A DNA stretch of 64,000 bases from contig JAPTVL010000055.1 in the NCBI GenBank assembly GCA_028065725.1, forward strand, positions 1 through 64,000, written 5' to 3'. Positions 33,281 to 41,672 of this stretch are shown one piece after another. The DNA is from Betaproteobacteria bacterium (GTDB taxonomy: Bacteria; Pseudomonadota; Gammaproteobacteria; Burkholderiales; Rhodocyclaceae). Position 1 is the first letter of the stretch. Each line of letters begins with the position of its first letter. Under the pieces are notes generated by a model. That model had not been told where the DNA came from. It did not search any database and saw only the letters and a program-made list of their open reading frames with translations. The position numbers and the translations under genes are program-made.

Positions 33281-36184
33281 ATGCCAGCCGTCGCCGCAAC
33301 CCATCCGCCGCTGCAGGAAATCAAGACCACGACCTGCTACATGTGCGCCTGCCGCTGCGGCATCCGCGTGCATCTGCGCGATGGCCAGGTGCGTTACATC
33401 GACGGCAATCCGGATCATCCGCTGAACAAGGGCGTGATCTGCGCCAAGGGTTCGTCGGGGATCATGAAGCAGTATTCTCCGGCGCGCCTGTTGAAGCCGC
33501 TCAAGCGCAAGGCCGGCGCGGAGCGCGGCGCCGGCGAGTTCGAAGAGATCGAATGGGAGGAGGCGTTCGGTACCCTGGCCGAACGGCTCGGCAAGATACG
33601 CGCCACCGATCCGAAGAAGTTTGCCCTGTTCACCGGTCGCGACCAGATGCAGGCGCTGACCGGCATGTTCGCGCGCCAGTTCGGCACGCCCAACTACGCC
33701 GCGCACGGCGGCTTCTGTTCGGTGAACATGGCCGCCGGGATGATCTACACCATCGGCGGCTCGTTCTGGGAATTCGGTGGGCCGGATCTTGATCGTGCCA
33801 AGCTCTTCGTCATGATCGGCACGGCGGAGGACCACCACTCGAACCCGCTGAAAATCGCGCTGTCGAAATTCAAGCGCGACGGCGGGCGCTTCATTTCGAT
33901 CAATCCGGTGCGTACCGGCTACTCGGCGATTGCCGATGAATGGGTACCGATCCGCCCCGGCACCGATGGCGCACTGCTGCTGGCGATCATCCACGAGATC
34001 ATCGCCACCGGTCTCTACGATCGCGATTTCCTGGTCAAGTACAGCAATGCCGGGCAACTGGTGAACGTCAATGAGACCAACGACGAGTTCGGCTTTTTCG
34101 TGCGCACCGAGGTGCCGACCGAGGAGGCCTGCTACGAGCCGCAGGACAAGCTGTGGTGGGACCGCCGTACCGATCGTCCAGTGGTCACCCACAGCCCCGG
34201 CGCCGACCCTTTCCTGCTGGGCGAGTTCAAGCTTGCCGATGGCACGCCGGCCAAGCCGGCCTTCCAGTTGCTGCAGGAGCGCGTCAGGGACTACACGCCC
34301 GAGTGGGCGAGCCAGATCACCGGCATTCCGGCCGACGTGATCCGCCGCCTGGCCCACGAAATGGGCGTCACGGCGCGCGACCAGAAGATCGAACTGCCGA
34401 TCGCCTGGACCGATTCCTGGGGTAATGAACACGATACGGTGACCGGCAATCCGGTGGCCTTCCATGCCATGCGCGGCCTCGCGGCGCACAGCAACGGCTT
34501 CCAGACCATACGCGCGATGGCCATATTGATGAGCCTGCTCGGCACCATCGATCGGCCCGGCGGTTTCCGCCACAAGGCGCCCTTCCCGCGCCCGATCCCG
34601 CCCTGCGCGCGCACGCCCAATGACCCGCGCGCGGTGCAGCCCAACCGGCCGCTCGACGGCATGCCTTTGGGCTGGCCTTCCGACCCCGACGACCTGTTCG
34701 TCAACGACGATGGCAGCCCGGTGCGCATCGACAAAGCCTTCTCCTGGGAATATCCGTTGTCGGTGCATGGCCTGATGCACAACGCCATCACCAATGCCTG
34801 GCGTGGCGATCCCTACCGCATCGATACGCTGCTGATCTTCATGGCCAACATGGCGTGGAATTCGACCATGAACACGGCCGAAGTACGCAAGATGCTCAAT
34901 GACCGGGACACAGAGGGGCCAAACGCCGGGGAATACAAGATCCCCTTCCTCGTCGTCTGCGACGCCTTCCATTCCGAGATGACAGCCTATGCCGACCTGA
35001 TCCTGCCGGACACCACCTATCTTGAACGGCATGACGTGATGTCCATGCTCGACCGGCCGATTTCCGAGTTCGACGGTCCGGTGGATTCGGTACGCATTCC
35101 GGTGGTGCCGGTATCGGGCGACTGCAAGCCTTTCCAGGAAGTGCTGATCGAACTCGGCACGCGGCTCAAGCTGCCGGCTTTTGTCACCAAGGAAGGCACG
35201 CGCAAGTTCCGCGACTATCCCGATTTCATCGTCAACTACGAAACCGAGCCGGGCTCCGGCATCGGCTTTCTCGCCGGCTGGCGCGGCAAGGGCGGCGAGA
35301 AGTTCCTGCGCGGCGAGCCGAACCCGAACCAGTGGCAGATGTACGAGAAGAACAACTGCGTGTTCCACTACGAACTGCCCAAGTCCTACCAGTACATGCG
35401 CAACTGGAACAAGGGCTACCTCGAATGGTCGCAGCGCAACCGCATTACGCGCTACGCCGAGCCGATCCTGATCCACATTTATTCGGAAGTGCTGCAGCGC
35501 TTCCGCACGGCTGCCCAGGGCAAGGGTTTGACGCGCAAGCCGCCCGAGCATTTGAGAAAGCGGATCGACACCTATTTCGATCCCTTGCCCTTCTACTACG
35601 ATCCGCTCGAAGCTCAGGTCACCGACAAGCATAAGTATCCGCTCGCCGCGGTGACGCAGCGGCCGATGGCGATGTACCACTCCTGGGATTCGCAGAACGC
35701 CTGGCTGCGCCAGATCCACACCCACAACTACCTGTTTGTAAATGCGCTGACCGCGCGCCAGCAGGGCATCGAGGATGGCGACTGGATTTGGGTCGAGTCG
35801 CAATGGGGCAAGGTGCGCTGCATGGCGAAGCACTCCGAGGCGGTGGAACCCGGTACGGTGTGGACCTGGAATGCGATCGGCAAGGCGGCCGGGGCCTGGA
35901 ACCTGACGCCGGACGCCAACGAATCGCAGAAGGGCTTCCTGCTCAACCATCTGATCTCGGAAGAACTGCCGGGCATCGGTAAGGCCGACCGCGTTTCGAA
36001 TTCCGATCCGATCACCGGACAGGCGGCGTGGTACGACGTGCGGGTGAGGATCTCGAAAGTCGGCGCTGACGAGACGGCGCCGGGTCTGCAAACTACATCT
36101 CCGCAGTTCGAGCCGATGCAGCCCTATCCGGGCATGAAGGCGCGCAGCAGCATCCTGGCCTTCCTCGGGGTCAAGCCGAAATGA
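33281..36184 (+). CDS. soeA: sulfite dehydrogenase molybdopterin subunit (SoeA)
   Basis: Encodes about 967 residues of the DMSO-reductase superfamily. The N-terminal CYMCACRCGIRVHLRDG followed by CAKG gives the four cysteines of the FS0 [4Fe-4S] cluster, and the rest matches molybdopterin-guanine-dinucleotide enzymes. There is no twin-arginine signal, so the active site faces the cytoplasm, as expected for SoeABC, which oxidises sulfite to sulfate directly. The start is uncertain: ATG 33281 is chosen, while ATG 33248 and TTG 33224 are also in frame and none has a good ribosome site. Near the C-terminus VGADETA is encoded by a copy of the dispersed repeat. soeB and soeC follow. Confidence 0.88.
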   Translation: MPAVAATHPPLQEIKTTTCYMCACRCGIRVHLRDGQVRYIDGNPDHPLNKGVICAKGSSGIMKQYSPARLLKPLKRKAGAERGAGEFEEIEWEEAFGTLAERLGKIRATDPKKFALFTGRDQMQALTGMFARQFGTPNYAAHGGFCSVNMAAGMIYTIGGSFWEFGGPDLDRAKLFVMIGTAEDHHSNPLKIALSKFKRDGGRFISINPVRTGYSAIADEWVPIRPGTDGALLLAIIHEIIATGLYDRDFLVKYSNAGQLVNVNETNDEFGFFVRTEVPTEEACYEPQDKLWWDRRTDRPVVTHSPGADPFLLGEFKLADGTPAKPAFQLLQERVRDYTPEWASQITGIPADVIRRLAHEMGVTARDQKIELPIAWTDSWGNEHDTVTGNPVAFHAMRGLAAHSNGFQTIRAMAILMSLLGTIDRPGGFRHKAPFPRPIPPCARTPNDPRAVQPNRPLDGMPLGWPSDPDDLFVNDDGSPVRIDKAFSWEYPLSVHGLMHNAITNAWRGDPYRIDTLLIFMANMAWNSTMNTAEVRKMLNDRDTEGPNAGEYKIPFLVVCDAFHSEMTAYADLILPDTTYLERHDVMSMLDRPISEFDGPVDSVRIPVVPVSGDCKPFQEVLIELGTRLKLPAFVTKEGTRKFRDYPDFIVNYETEPGSGIGFLAGWRGKGGEKFLRGEPNPNQWQMYEKNNCVFHYELPKSYQYMRNWNKGYLEWSQRNRITRYAEPILIHIYSEVLQRFRTAAQGKGLTRKPPEHLRKRIDTYFDPLPFYYDPLEAQVTDKHKYPLAAVTQRPMAMYHSWDSQNAWLRQIHTHNYLFVNALTARQQGIEDGDWIWVESQWGKVRCMAKHSEAVEPGTVWTWNAIGKAAGAWNLTPDANESQKGFLLNHLISEELPGIGKADRVSNSDPITGQAAWYDVRVRISKVGADETAPGLQTTSPQFEPMQPYPGMKARSSILAFLGVKPK
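36058..36079 (+). repeat. dispersed 22-nt repeat, copy 7
   Basis: Matches 20 of 22 positions in the plus orientation, 105 nt before the soeA stop. It is read in the direction of the gene as VGADETA, the same frame as the exact copy at 17592. Confidence 0.75.
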
Positions 36185-36212
36185 CGCAATTGGCTAGCCA
36201 GGGGTGCTCGCG

Positions 36213-36944
36213 ATGACCCAGCTCGCGTTGGTCATCGACCTCAACGTCTGCGTCGGCTGCCAGGCCTGCGTGACGTCCTGCAAGGAATGGAATACCTCGG
36301 GCGCCGCCGGGCCGATGGTGGACCAGAATCCGTATGGCGCCGATCCGACCGGCACCTTCTTCAACCGCGTGCAGACCTTCGAAGTCGGCGAGTTTCCGAA
36401 CACCGAGACGGTGCATTTCCCCAAGTCCTGCCTGCATTGCGAAGATCCGCCCTGCGTCCCGGTGTGTCCGACCGGGGCGTCCTACAAGCGCAAGGAGGAC
36501 GGCATCGTCCTCGTCGATTACGATAAATGCATTGGCTGCAAGTACTGCTCCTGGGCCTGCCCCTACGGCGCGCGCGAACTCGACGAGCAGCAGCAGGTGA
36601 TGAAGAAATGCACCCTGTGCGTGGACCGCATCTACGACATGACCATGGCGCCTGATGATCGCAAACCCTCCTGCGTCAAGGCCTGCCCGACTTCGGCACG
36701 CCTGTATGGCGACATCCATGATCCCCAGTCCGCCGTGTCGATCGCCATCCGCGAAAGCGGCGGCTATGCACTGATGCCGGAGTGGGGAACGCACCCGGCC
36801 AACCACTACCTGCCGCGGCGCAAGACGCGCATCAAGATCCACGAGGACGAACTCGAGCGCGCCGACAATCCGCTCAAGGTCGACCGTCAGTTGCCGAAGC
36901 CGGCCATGAACGAGCCGACGCTCGACGACGTCACCACCTGGTAA
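36213..36944 (+). CDS. soeB: sulfite dehydrogenase iron-sulfur subunit (SoeB)
   Basis: Encodes 243 residues. Four cysteine sets of the DmsB/NrfC type are visible: CVGCQACVTSCKEWN, CLHCEDPPCVPVCPTGA, CIGCKYCSWACPYG and CTLC with a later CVKACP. They carry electrons from SoeA to the membrane anchor. It faces the cytoplasm like SoeA. The ATG at 36213 is chosen; an earlier ATG at 36181, which overlaps the soeA stop, opens only an 11-codon frame. Confidence 0.92.
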   Translation: MTQLALVIDLNVCVGCQACVTSCKEWNTSGAAGPMVDQNPYGADPTGTFFNRVQTFEVGEFPNTETVHFPKSCLHCEDPPCVPVCPTGASYKRKEDGIVLVDYDKCIGCKYCSWACPYGARELDEQQQVMKKCTLCVDRIYDMTMAPDDRKPSCVKACPTSARLYGDIHDPQSAVSIAIRESGGYALMPEWGTHPANHYLPRRKTRIKIHEDELERADNPLKVDRQLPKPAMNEPTLDDVTTW

Positions 36945-36955
36945 GCGGATACGAC

Positions 36956-37933
36956 ATGCATCCAGCTTTTTCCGTAATATTCCTGACCACCCTGATCGGC
37001 GCCGCCCAGGGCCTGTTCCTCGCGCTGTTCACCGCGCAGACCTATGCCGCTTTCAAACTGCTGCCGCAACCGGACGCCCACGCCTTTTACGGACAGGGTA
37101 GTTTGCTGGCGCTGCTACTGCTGGTTGCCGGCCTGGGCGCATCGTTCTTTCATCTGGGGCATCCGGAACGCGCCTGGCGTTCCGCGGCGAAGTGGCGTAC
37201 CTCGTGGCTTTCGCGCGAAGTGATCGTGCTGCCGGCCTTCATGGGCGTGGTCTTTCTCTATGGTCTGGCCCACTGGCTGGACTGGCATCCGGTGCTGATG
37301 ACCTTGCCCGGCGATCTGCCCGTCGATCCGACCGCGATACTCGGCGTGGCGGGTACCTTGCTCGCATTTGCCCTGTTCATCTGTACGGCAATGATCTACG
37401 CCTGCCTGAAGTTTCTCGCCGAATGGCATTCGCCGCTGACGGTCATCAATTACGTGCTGCTCGGTGGTGCCTCAGGTTTCTCCCTGGCCGCAGCGTTTGC
37501 CGCCTTCACGGCGCCGGAACTGGTGAGTTTCCTGGCGGGCTGGGCGGCGATCATCACCCTGCTCGGCTTGCTCAGCCGCAGTGCCTCGCTCTATCGCAAT
37601 GCGCGCCTGAAGCCGAAATCGACCCTGCAGACCGCTATCGGCATCAATCATCCGAAGATCACGCAGAAGACCCAGGGCTTCATGGGTGGCAGCTTCAACA
37701 CTCGCGAATTCTTTCATGGCCGGCCGGTTGCCGTGCTGCGTGGCGTGAAGTGGTTCTTCGTGCTCGCCGTATTTCCCTTGCCCATTCTGTTGCTGTCCTT
37801 TGGCATGCAGGGCGGCGGCGAAGTATTGGCCGCAGCATTCATCTTCCAGTATGCCGGGCTGCTGGCCGAGCGCTGGTTCTTCTTTGCCCAGGCAAATCAT
37901 CCGCAAAATTTATATTACCAATCGATTGCCTGA
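36956..37933 (+). CDS. soeC: sulfite dehydrogenase membrane anchor (SoeC, DmsC-like)
   Basis: Encodes 325 residues with eight or so hydrophobic segments, the pattern of DmsC/NrfD-type anchors. These anchor the Mo/Fe-S subunits to the inner membrane and hand electrons to quinone. HPAFSVIFLTTLIGAAQGLF at the N-terminus and LGASFFHLGHPERAWRS near residue 60 are typical of DmsC. It starts 11 nt after soeB and completes the soeABC operon. A weak hairpin follows the stop. Confidence 0.9.
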   Translation: MHPAFSVIFLTTLIGAAQGLFLALFTAQTYAAFKLLPQPDAHAFYGQGSLLALLLLVAGLGASFFHLGHPERAWRSAAKWRTSWLSREVIVLPAFMGVVFLYGLAHWLDWHPVLMTLPGDLPVDPTAILGVAGTLLAFALFICTAMIYACLKFLAEWHSPLTVINYVLLGGASGFSLAAAFAAFTAPELVSFLAGWAAIITLLGLLSRSASLYRNARLKPKSTLQTAIGINHPKITQKTQGFMGGSFNTREFFHGRPVAVLRGVKWFFVLAVFPLPILLLSFGMQGGGEVLAAAFIFQYAGLLAERWFFFAQANHPQNLYYQSIA

Positions 37934-37936
37934 TAA

Positions 37937-37957
37937 CCCGTTGTCGTCACGGGGCTT
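37937..37957 (+). terminator. weak hairpin after soeC
   Basis: A five-base stem CCCGT (37937-37941) with ACGGG (37949-37953), followed by GCTTT. The stem is short, so termination is uncertain. Confidence 0.3.
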
Positions 37958-38027
37958 TAGGCATATCATCAAATACTAAAGTACGAAAGCCGTCCCACCA
38001 TAACCATTAACTCGAGAGGAAGAAATC

Positions 38028-38255
38028 ATGAACTTCGACAAGGAACTCGACGCCCGCGGCCTGAACTGCCCGCTTCCCATCCTGCGCGCCAAGAAGTCGC
38101 TGGCGGAACTCCAGTCGGGTCAGGTGCTGCGCATCATCGCCACCGACCCCGGTTCGGTGAAGGATTTCGCCGCATTCGCCAAACAGACCGGCAACGAATT
38201 GCTGGCCAGTGCGGAGAAGGACAAGGAATTCGAATTCTTCATGAAGCGCAAGTAA
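38028..38255 (+). CDS. tusA: TusA-family sulfur carrier protein
   Basis: Encodes 75 residues. The N-terminal LDARGLNCPLPILRAKKSL contains the conserved Cys-Pro-x-Pro motif; that cysteine carries sulfane sulfur as a persulfide. In sulfur oxidisers TusA delivers sulfur in the cytoplasm to Dsr or sHdr systems. CGAGAGGAAG precedes the ATG as ribosome site. It is followed after 210 nt by a DsrE2-like gene, a common partner. No rhodanese gene is next to it. Confidence 0.95.
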   Translation: MNFDKELDARGLNCPLPILRAKKSLAELQSGQVLRIIATDPGSVKDFAAFAKQTGNELLASAEKDKEFEFFMKRK

Positions 38256-38439
38256 CAGCGACGCCGTCGCAGGATGCGCGGATTACGCCGGCAGGATGGT
38301 GATTCGGCACCCTGGCGCCAGCACCAGCGCTCTGCGTCCCTCCGGGAACTTTCGATACCCATGAATCATTGAATACTATGGAGGTATAGAAAGATTTATC
38401 TGGTTGCTGCAGTGCGATTCGTTTGAACATCAAAAAAAT

Positions 38440-38456
38440 TGGTCATATCGACCAAG
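38440..38456. promoter_or_regulatory. short inverted repeat in front of dsrE2
   Basis: TTGGTC (38440-38445) and GACCAA are inverted around ATATC, just ahead of the ribosome site of dsrE2. It may be an operator or an mRNA hairpin that affects translation. The 210-nt gap from tusA otherwise shows only a GC-rich hairpin-like stretch near 38305-38330 and an AT-rich stretch near 38360-38400. Confidence 0.3.
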
Positions 38457-38465
38457 AGGAGACAC

Positions 38466-39080
38466 ATGGGCGCTATCCCGGAAATTGCCAATATCGACGA
38501 GCTCGTCAATCGTCGCCTGGAAGAGTTGCTGCCGCAAAAGCTCGAAGAGGCATTGCGCCAGCGCGAAGAGTCGAAAACCCCGTCGCTGGCCATCATTGCC
38601 ACCAAGGGCACGCTGGACTGGGCCTATCCGCCTTTCATCCTTGGTTCCACGGCCGCCGCACTGGGCTGGGATGTCTCGATCTTCTTCACCTTCTACGGCC
38701 TCAACCTGCTGAAGAAGGACGTTTCCGACCTCAAGGTCAGCCCGCTGGGCAATCCCGGCATGCCGATGAAAATGCCTTTCGGTCCGGACTGGTTCAAGGG
38801 CATCAACTGGAACATTCCCAACATCATTCAGGCAGGCGTACCCGGTTTTGAGACCGTCGCCACGATGCTGATGCAGCAGACCATCAAGAACAATGGTGTT
38901 GCCACCATCGAGGAACTGCGCAGCCTGGCCCGGGAGGCCGATGTCAAGTTCATTGCTTGCCAGATGACCGTTGACCTGTTCGGTTTCAGCCATGATGACT
39001 TTGTTCCCGGCCTCGACTTCGCCGGCGCGGCGACCTTTCTGCCGGTCGCGCAGAAGGCCGATGTCAGCCTGTTCATGTAG
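38466..39080 (+). CDS. dsrE2: DsrE2-type (DsrE/F/H-like) sulfur-transfer protein
   Basis: Encodes 204 residues. The region SLAIIATKGTLDWAYPPFIL with FFTFYGLNLLKKD is the DsrE2/DsrE-fold core, and KFIACQMTVDLFGF holds the conserved cysteine likely to accept sulfur. Positions 10-50 form a charged helix. DsrE2 proteins are usually encoded with tusA and rhodanese genes and are thought to help hand sulfur to TusA. The ATG at 38466 follows AAGAGGAG. I see no strong membrane helix, unlike some DsrE2B forms. Confidence 0.88.
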   Translation: MGAIPEIANIDELVNRRLEELLPQKLEEALRQREESKTPSLAIIATKGTLDWAYPPFILGSTAAALGWDVSIFFTFYGLNLLKKDVSDLKVSPLGNPGMPMKMPFGPDWFKGINWNIPNIIQAGVPGFETVATMLMQQTIKNNGVATIEELRSLAREADVKFIACQMTVDLFGFSHDDFVPGLDFAGAATFLPVAQKADVSLFM

Positions 39081-39193
39081 CCGGAATGCAACAGTGCTCA
39101 GGATACCCGAGCCACAGTGCTGGACTTCTGAAGTCGCTTTAGCTTAGATTCATAACCTATTGAGTTAATTAGACACCACCAGGGAGTATCACG

Positions 39194-40531
39194 ATGAAAC
39201 TGAACAAAATTGCAGCATTGGTGGCTATTGCCGCCGCATCTGGTTCTGCCTTTGCCACTGACGGCTATTTTGCCCACGGTTATGGCATGAAGGCCAAAGG
39301 CATGGGCGGTGCGGCTACCGCGATGGCTTCCGATGCGATGGGCGGCGCCAACAACCCGGCCAGCATGGTCTGGGCAGGCGATCGGCTGGATGTCGGATTG
39401 GACTTTTTTGCGCCGAAGCGGAACATCTCCCGCACCGGTGGCGCAGGCCCCGGTGCCGCTTTGAATGGAAGCGCAGACAGCGGCAGCAATCTCCATTACG
39501 TTCCCGAGTTTGGCTACAACAAGATGCTCGGCTGGGACATGTCGCTGGGTGTCACGGTGTATGGCAACGGTGGCATGAACACGGACTATTCCGGAGACCA
39601 GCTTGCCGGTGCGACGGGTACTTGCGCCGGTTTTGGCGCCACGTGGGCACGTGCCAACCTGCTGTGTGGCAACGGACGCCTCGGCATCGACATGATGCAG
39701 CTGATCGTCGCACCCACATTCGCCATGAAGGTCAACAAGAGCCATTCCTTCGGTGTTTCATTGCTGCTTGCCCATCAGCAGTTCAAGGCCAGCGGCATCC
39801 AGTCGTTCGCCGGCTTCTCGGCAACGCCGTCGAATCTGAGCAACCTCGGACGCGACAAGTCGAATGGTTATGGCGTGCGCGTGGGCTGGATGGGGCAGCT
39901 TAACGACCAGATCACCATGGGTGCCGCCTACGCGTCCAAGATGAAGATGAGCAAGCTCGATTTGTACAAGGGCCTGTTTGCGGAAGAAGGTGGATTCGAT
40001 ATCCCCGAAAACTGGAACATCGGCATCGCCTTCAAGCCGAATGAACAGTGGAAGTTGGCCGCCGATTACCAGCGGATCAACTACGGCGGAGTCAAGTCCG
40101 TGGCCAATTCGAGCGTGATGCCGCTGGATCCGACGCTTACCAACGCAGGCATTCCCGGTTCTTTGGGCTGCTCGACCTGCCGCGGCTTCGGGTGGTCGAA
40201 TGTCGACGTGTTCAAGCTTGGAGCTGAGTACCAGTACAGCAAGGATCTCACCTTGCGTGCCGGCTACAATCGTACGGAGAACCCGATTTCGTCGCGTGAC
40301 GTTACGTTCAACATGCTTGCTCCCGGCGTTGTGCAGGACCACTACACGATCGGCTTCACCTATAACGTGAGCAAGGATTCCGAACTGACCATGGCCTATA
40401 TGCATGCCATGAAGAACTCGGTTAGCGGCCCGAGCTTGTTCTCGAACTTCCTCGGTGGTGCGTCGGCGGGAACCGACAAGATCGAGATGTCCCAGGATTC
40501 CCTCGGCATCGCCTACGGCCTGAAGTTCTGA
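39194..40531 (+). CDS. FadL-family outer-membrane transport protein
   Basis: Encodes 445 residues. A signal peptide (MKLNKIAALVAIAAASGSAFA) is followed by GYGMKAKGMGGAATAMASDA and NNPASM, the plug-domain features of FadL/TodX channels, which let hydrophobic compounds cross the outer membrane. The rest alternates aromatic and polar residues as in beta barrels and ends in phenylalanine (IAYGLKF), as outer-membrane proteins do. The gene has its own upstream gap and a strong terminator. Its substrate could be a fatty acid, an aromatic or possibly elemental sulfur; nothing in the sequence decides. Confidence 0.9.
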   Translation: MKLNKIAALVAIAAASGSAFATDGYFAHGYGMKAKGMGGAATAMASDAMGGANNPASMVWAGDRLDVGLDFFAPKRNISRTGGAGPGAALNGSADSGSNLHYVPEFGYNKMLGWDMSLGVTVYGNGGMNTDYSGDQLAGATGTCAGFGATWARANLLCGNGRLGIDMMQLIVAPTFAMKVNKSHSFGVSLLLAHQQFKASGIQSFAGFSATPSNLSNLGRDKSNGYGVRVGWMGQLNDQITMGAAYASKMKMSKLDLYKGLFAEEGGFDIPENWNIGIAFKPNEQWKLAADYQRINYGGVKSVANSSVMPLDPTLTNAGIPGSLGCSTCRGFGWSNVDVFKLGAEYQYSKDLTLRAGYNRTENPISSRDVTFNMLAPGVVQDHYTIGFTYNVSKDSELTMAYMHAMKNSVSGPSLFSNFLGGASAGTDKIEMSQDSLGIAYGLKF

Positions 40532-40568
40532 TTGGCTGATGCCGTCGGAAATGCAGTAAGTTCTACCA

Positions 40569-40607
40569 ACAAGGGCTGAAAGCGTGAGTGCTTTCAGCCC
40601 TTGTCCC
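40569..40607 (+). terminator. Rho-independent terminator after the fadL-like gene
   Basis: A perfect 15-bp stem (40569-40583 with 40590-40604) and a six-base loop, followed by CCCTTTA. Confidence 0.85.
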
Positions 40608-40705
40608 TTTAGTATCGGAGTATTGCTTGGCATCCATCAAAACGATGCCGACAGACTAGATTCGTCTCAAAAATTCCAAGAACGCATCATTCCAAGGAGA
40701 GGGAT

Positions 40706-41617
40706 ATGTCCAGCATCTGGAAAAGCATCGCCTCAACGTTCATGGCGCTATGCGCCACTGCAGCTTTCGCACAGGATGCCGTACTCAAGCCCTTCGTGCT
40801 GGCCTCGAAAGGTCCGGGCGATGTGGCGCAGAAACTCGAGGCAACCAGGGCCGCGCTGATCAAGGCAGGCTTCACCATCGCCGGCAGTTATTCACCCTAT
40901 GCCAACACGACGGTCATCGGCATCACCAACGACGAATTGCGCAACATTGCCGCGAAATCGACGTATGGCGGTTTCGGCGCGGCCCAGCGCGTTGCGGTGG
41001 TCAAGGTCGGCAACGACGTCCAGGTTTCCTACACCAACCCGCCCTACTGGGCCAATGCCTACCGCATGGCAGGCGACCTGAAGGACACGGCGGCAAAACT
41101 GCAGGGGGCATTGGGCAAGGTCGAGGAATTCGGCGCCAAGGGCCTGACGGCGGAGCAATTGCGCAAGTACCACTACACCTTCGGCATGGAGTATTTCGAC
41201 GAGCCCAACGAGTTCGTCAAGTACGGCAGCCACGAAGAGACCGTGAAGGCGGTGGAGGCTGGTCTGGCGGCGGGCAAGCAGGGCGTGACCAAGGTTTATC
41301 GCGTCGATGTCGCCGGCAAGAAGGAAGTGCTGTTCGGCGTGGCGATGAAGGGTACGCCCGAGAACAAGCAGATGGACGATGCTTACCTGATGAGCGAAAT
41401 CGACTTCAAGGACGTCAAGTCGGCGGCCCATCTGCCTTATGACATTCTGGTCGCGGACAACAAGGTGTTTGCCCAATACGCGCGTTTCCGCATCGCCATC
41501 AGCTTCCCGGATCTGTCGATGATGGGCGCCAACAGCTTCATGAACATCATGAAGTCGCCCGAAGCGATTCGCGAGGCCCTGGCGCTGACGGTCGGCGGCA
41601 AGAAGGACGCTCGCTGA
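40706..41617 (+). CDS. exported protein of unknown function
   Basis: Encodes 303 residues. A signal peptide (ALCATAAFA|QD, cleavage after residue 22) directs it to the periplasm. The mature part starts VLKPFVLASKGPGDVAQKLE and has GYSP-like and GITNDELRNIAAKS stretches, reminiscent of DUF302-type alternation of helix and strand, but the match is not firm. No cysteine remains in the mature part, and no haem motif is present. It lies between two strong terminators, so it is transcribed alone. Function unknown. Confidence 0.75.
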   Translation: MSSIWKSIASTFMALCATAAFAQDAVLKPFVLASKGPGDVAQKLEATRAALIKAGFTIAGSYSPYANTTVIGITNDELRNIAAKSTYGGFGAAQRVAVVKVGNDVQVSYTNPPYWANAYRMAGDLKDTAAKLQGALGKVEEFGAKGLTAEQLRKYHYTFGMEYFDEPNEFVKYGSHEETVKAVEAGLAAGKQGVTKVYRVDVAGKKEVLFGVAMKGTPENKQMDDAYLMSEIDFKDVKSAAHLPYDILVADNKVFAQYARFRIAISFPDLSMMGANSFMNIMKSPEAIREALALTVGGKKDAR

Positions 41618-41636
41618 TCGAGCCGGATTGGCCGCC

Positions 41637-41665
41637 AAAAAGCCCGGCCATGAGCCGGGCTTTTT
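41637..41665. terminator. bidirectional terminator between the exported protein and valS
   Basis: A 12-bp stem (41637-41648 with 41654-41665) with A residues on the left and T residues on the right, so it can serve the plus-strand gene ending at 41617 and the minus-strand valS ending at 41673. Confidence 0.9.
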
Positions 41666-41672
41666 GTTTCGA

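Noticed and set aside
33266..36091. A 941-codon open frame antisense to soeA
   Set aside because: High-GC codon bias keeps the antisense frame free of stops; the product is Arg/His-rich with no recognisable motifs, whereas the plus strand has all soeA motifs.
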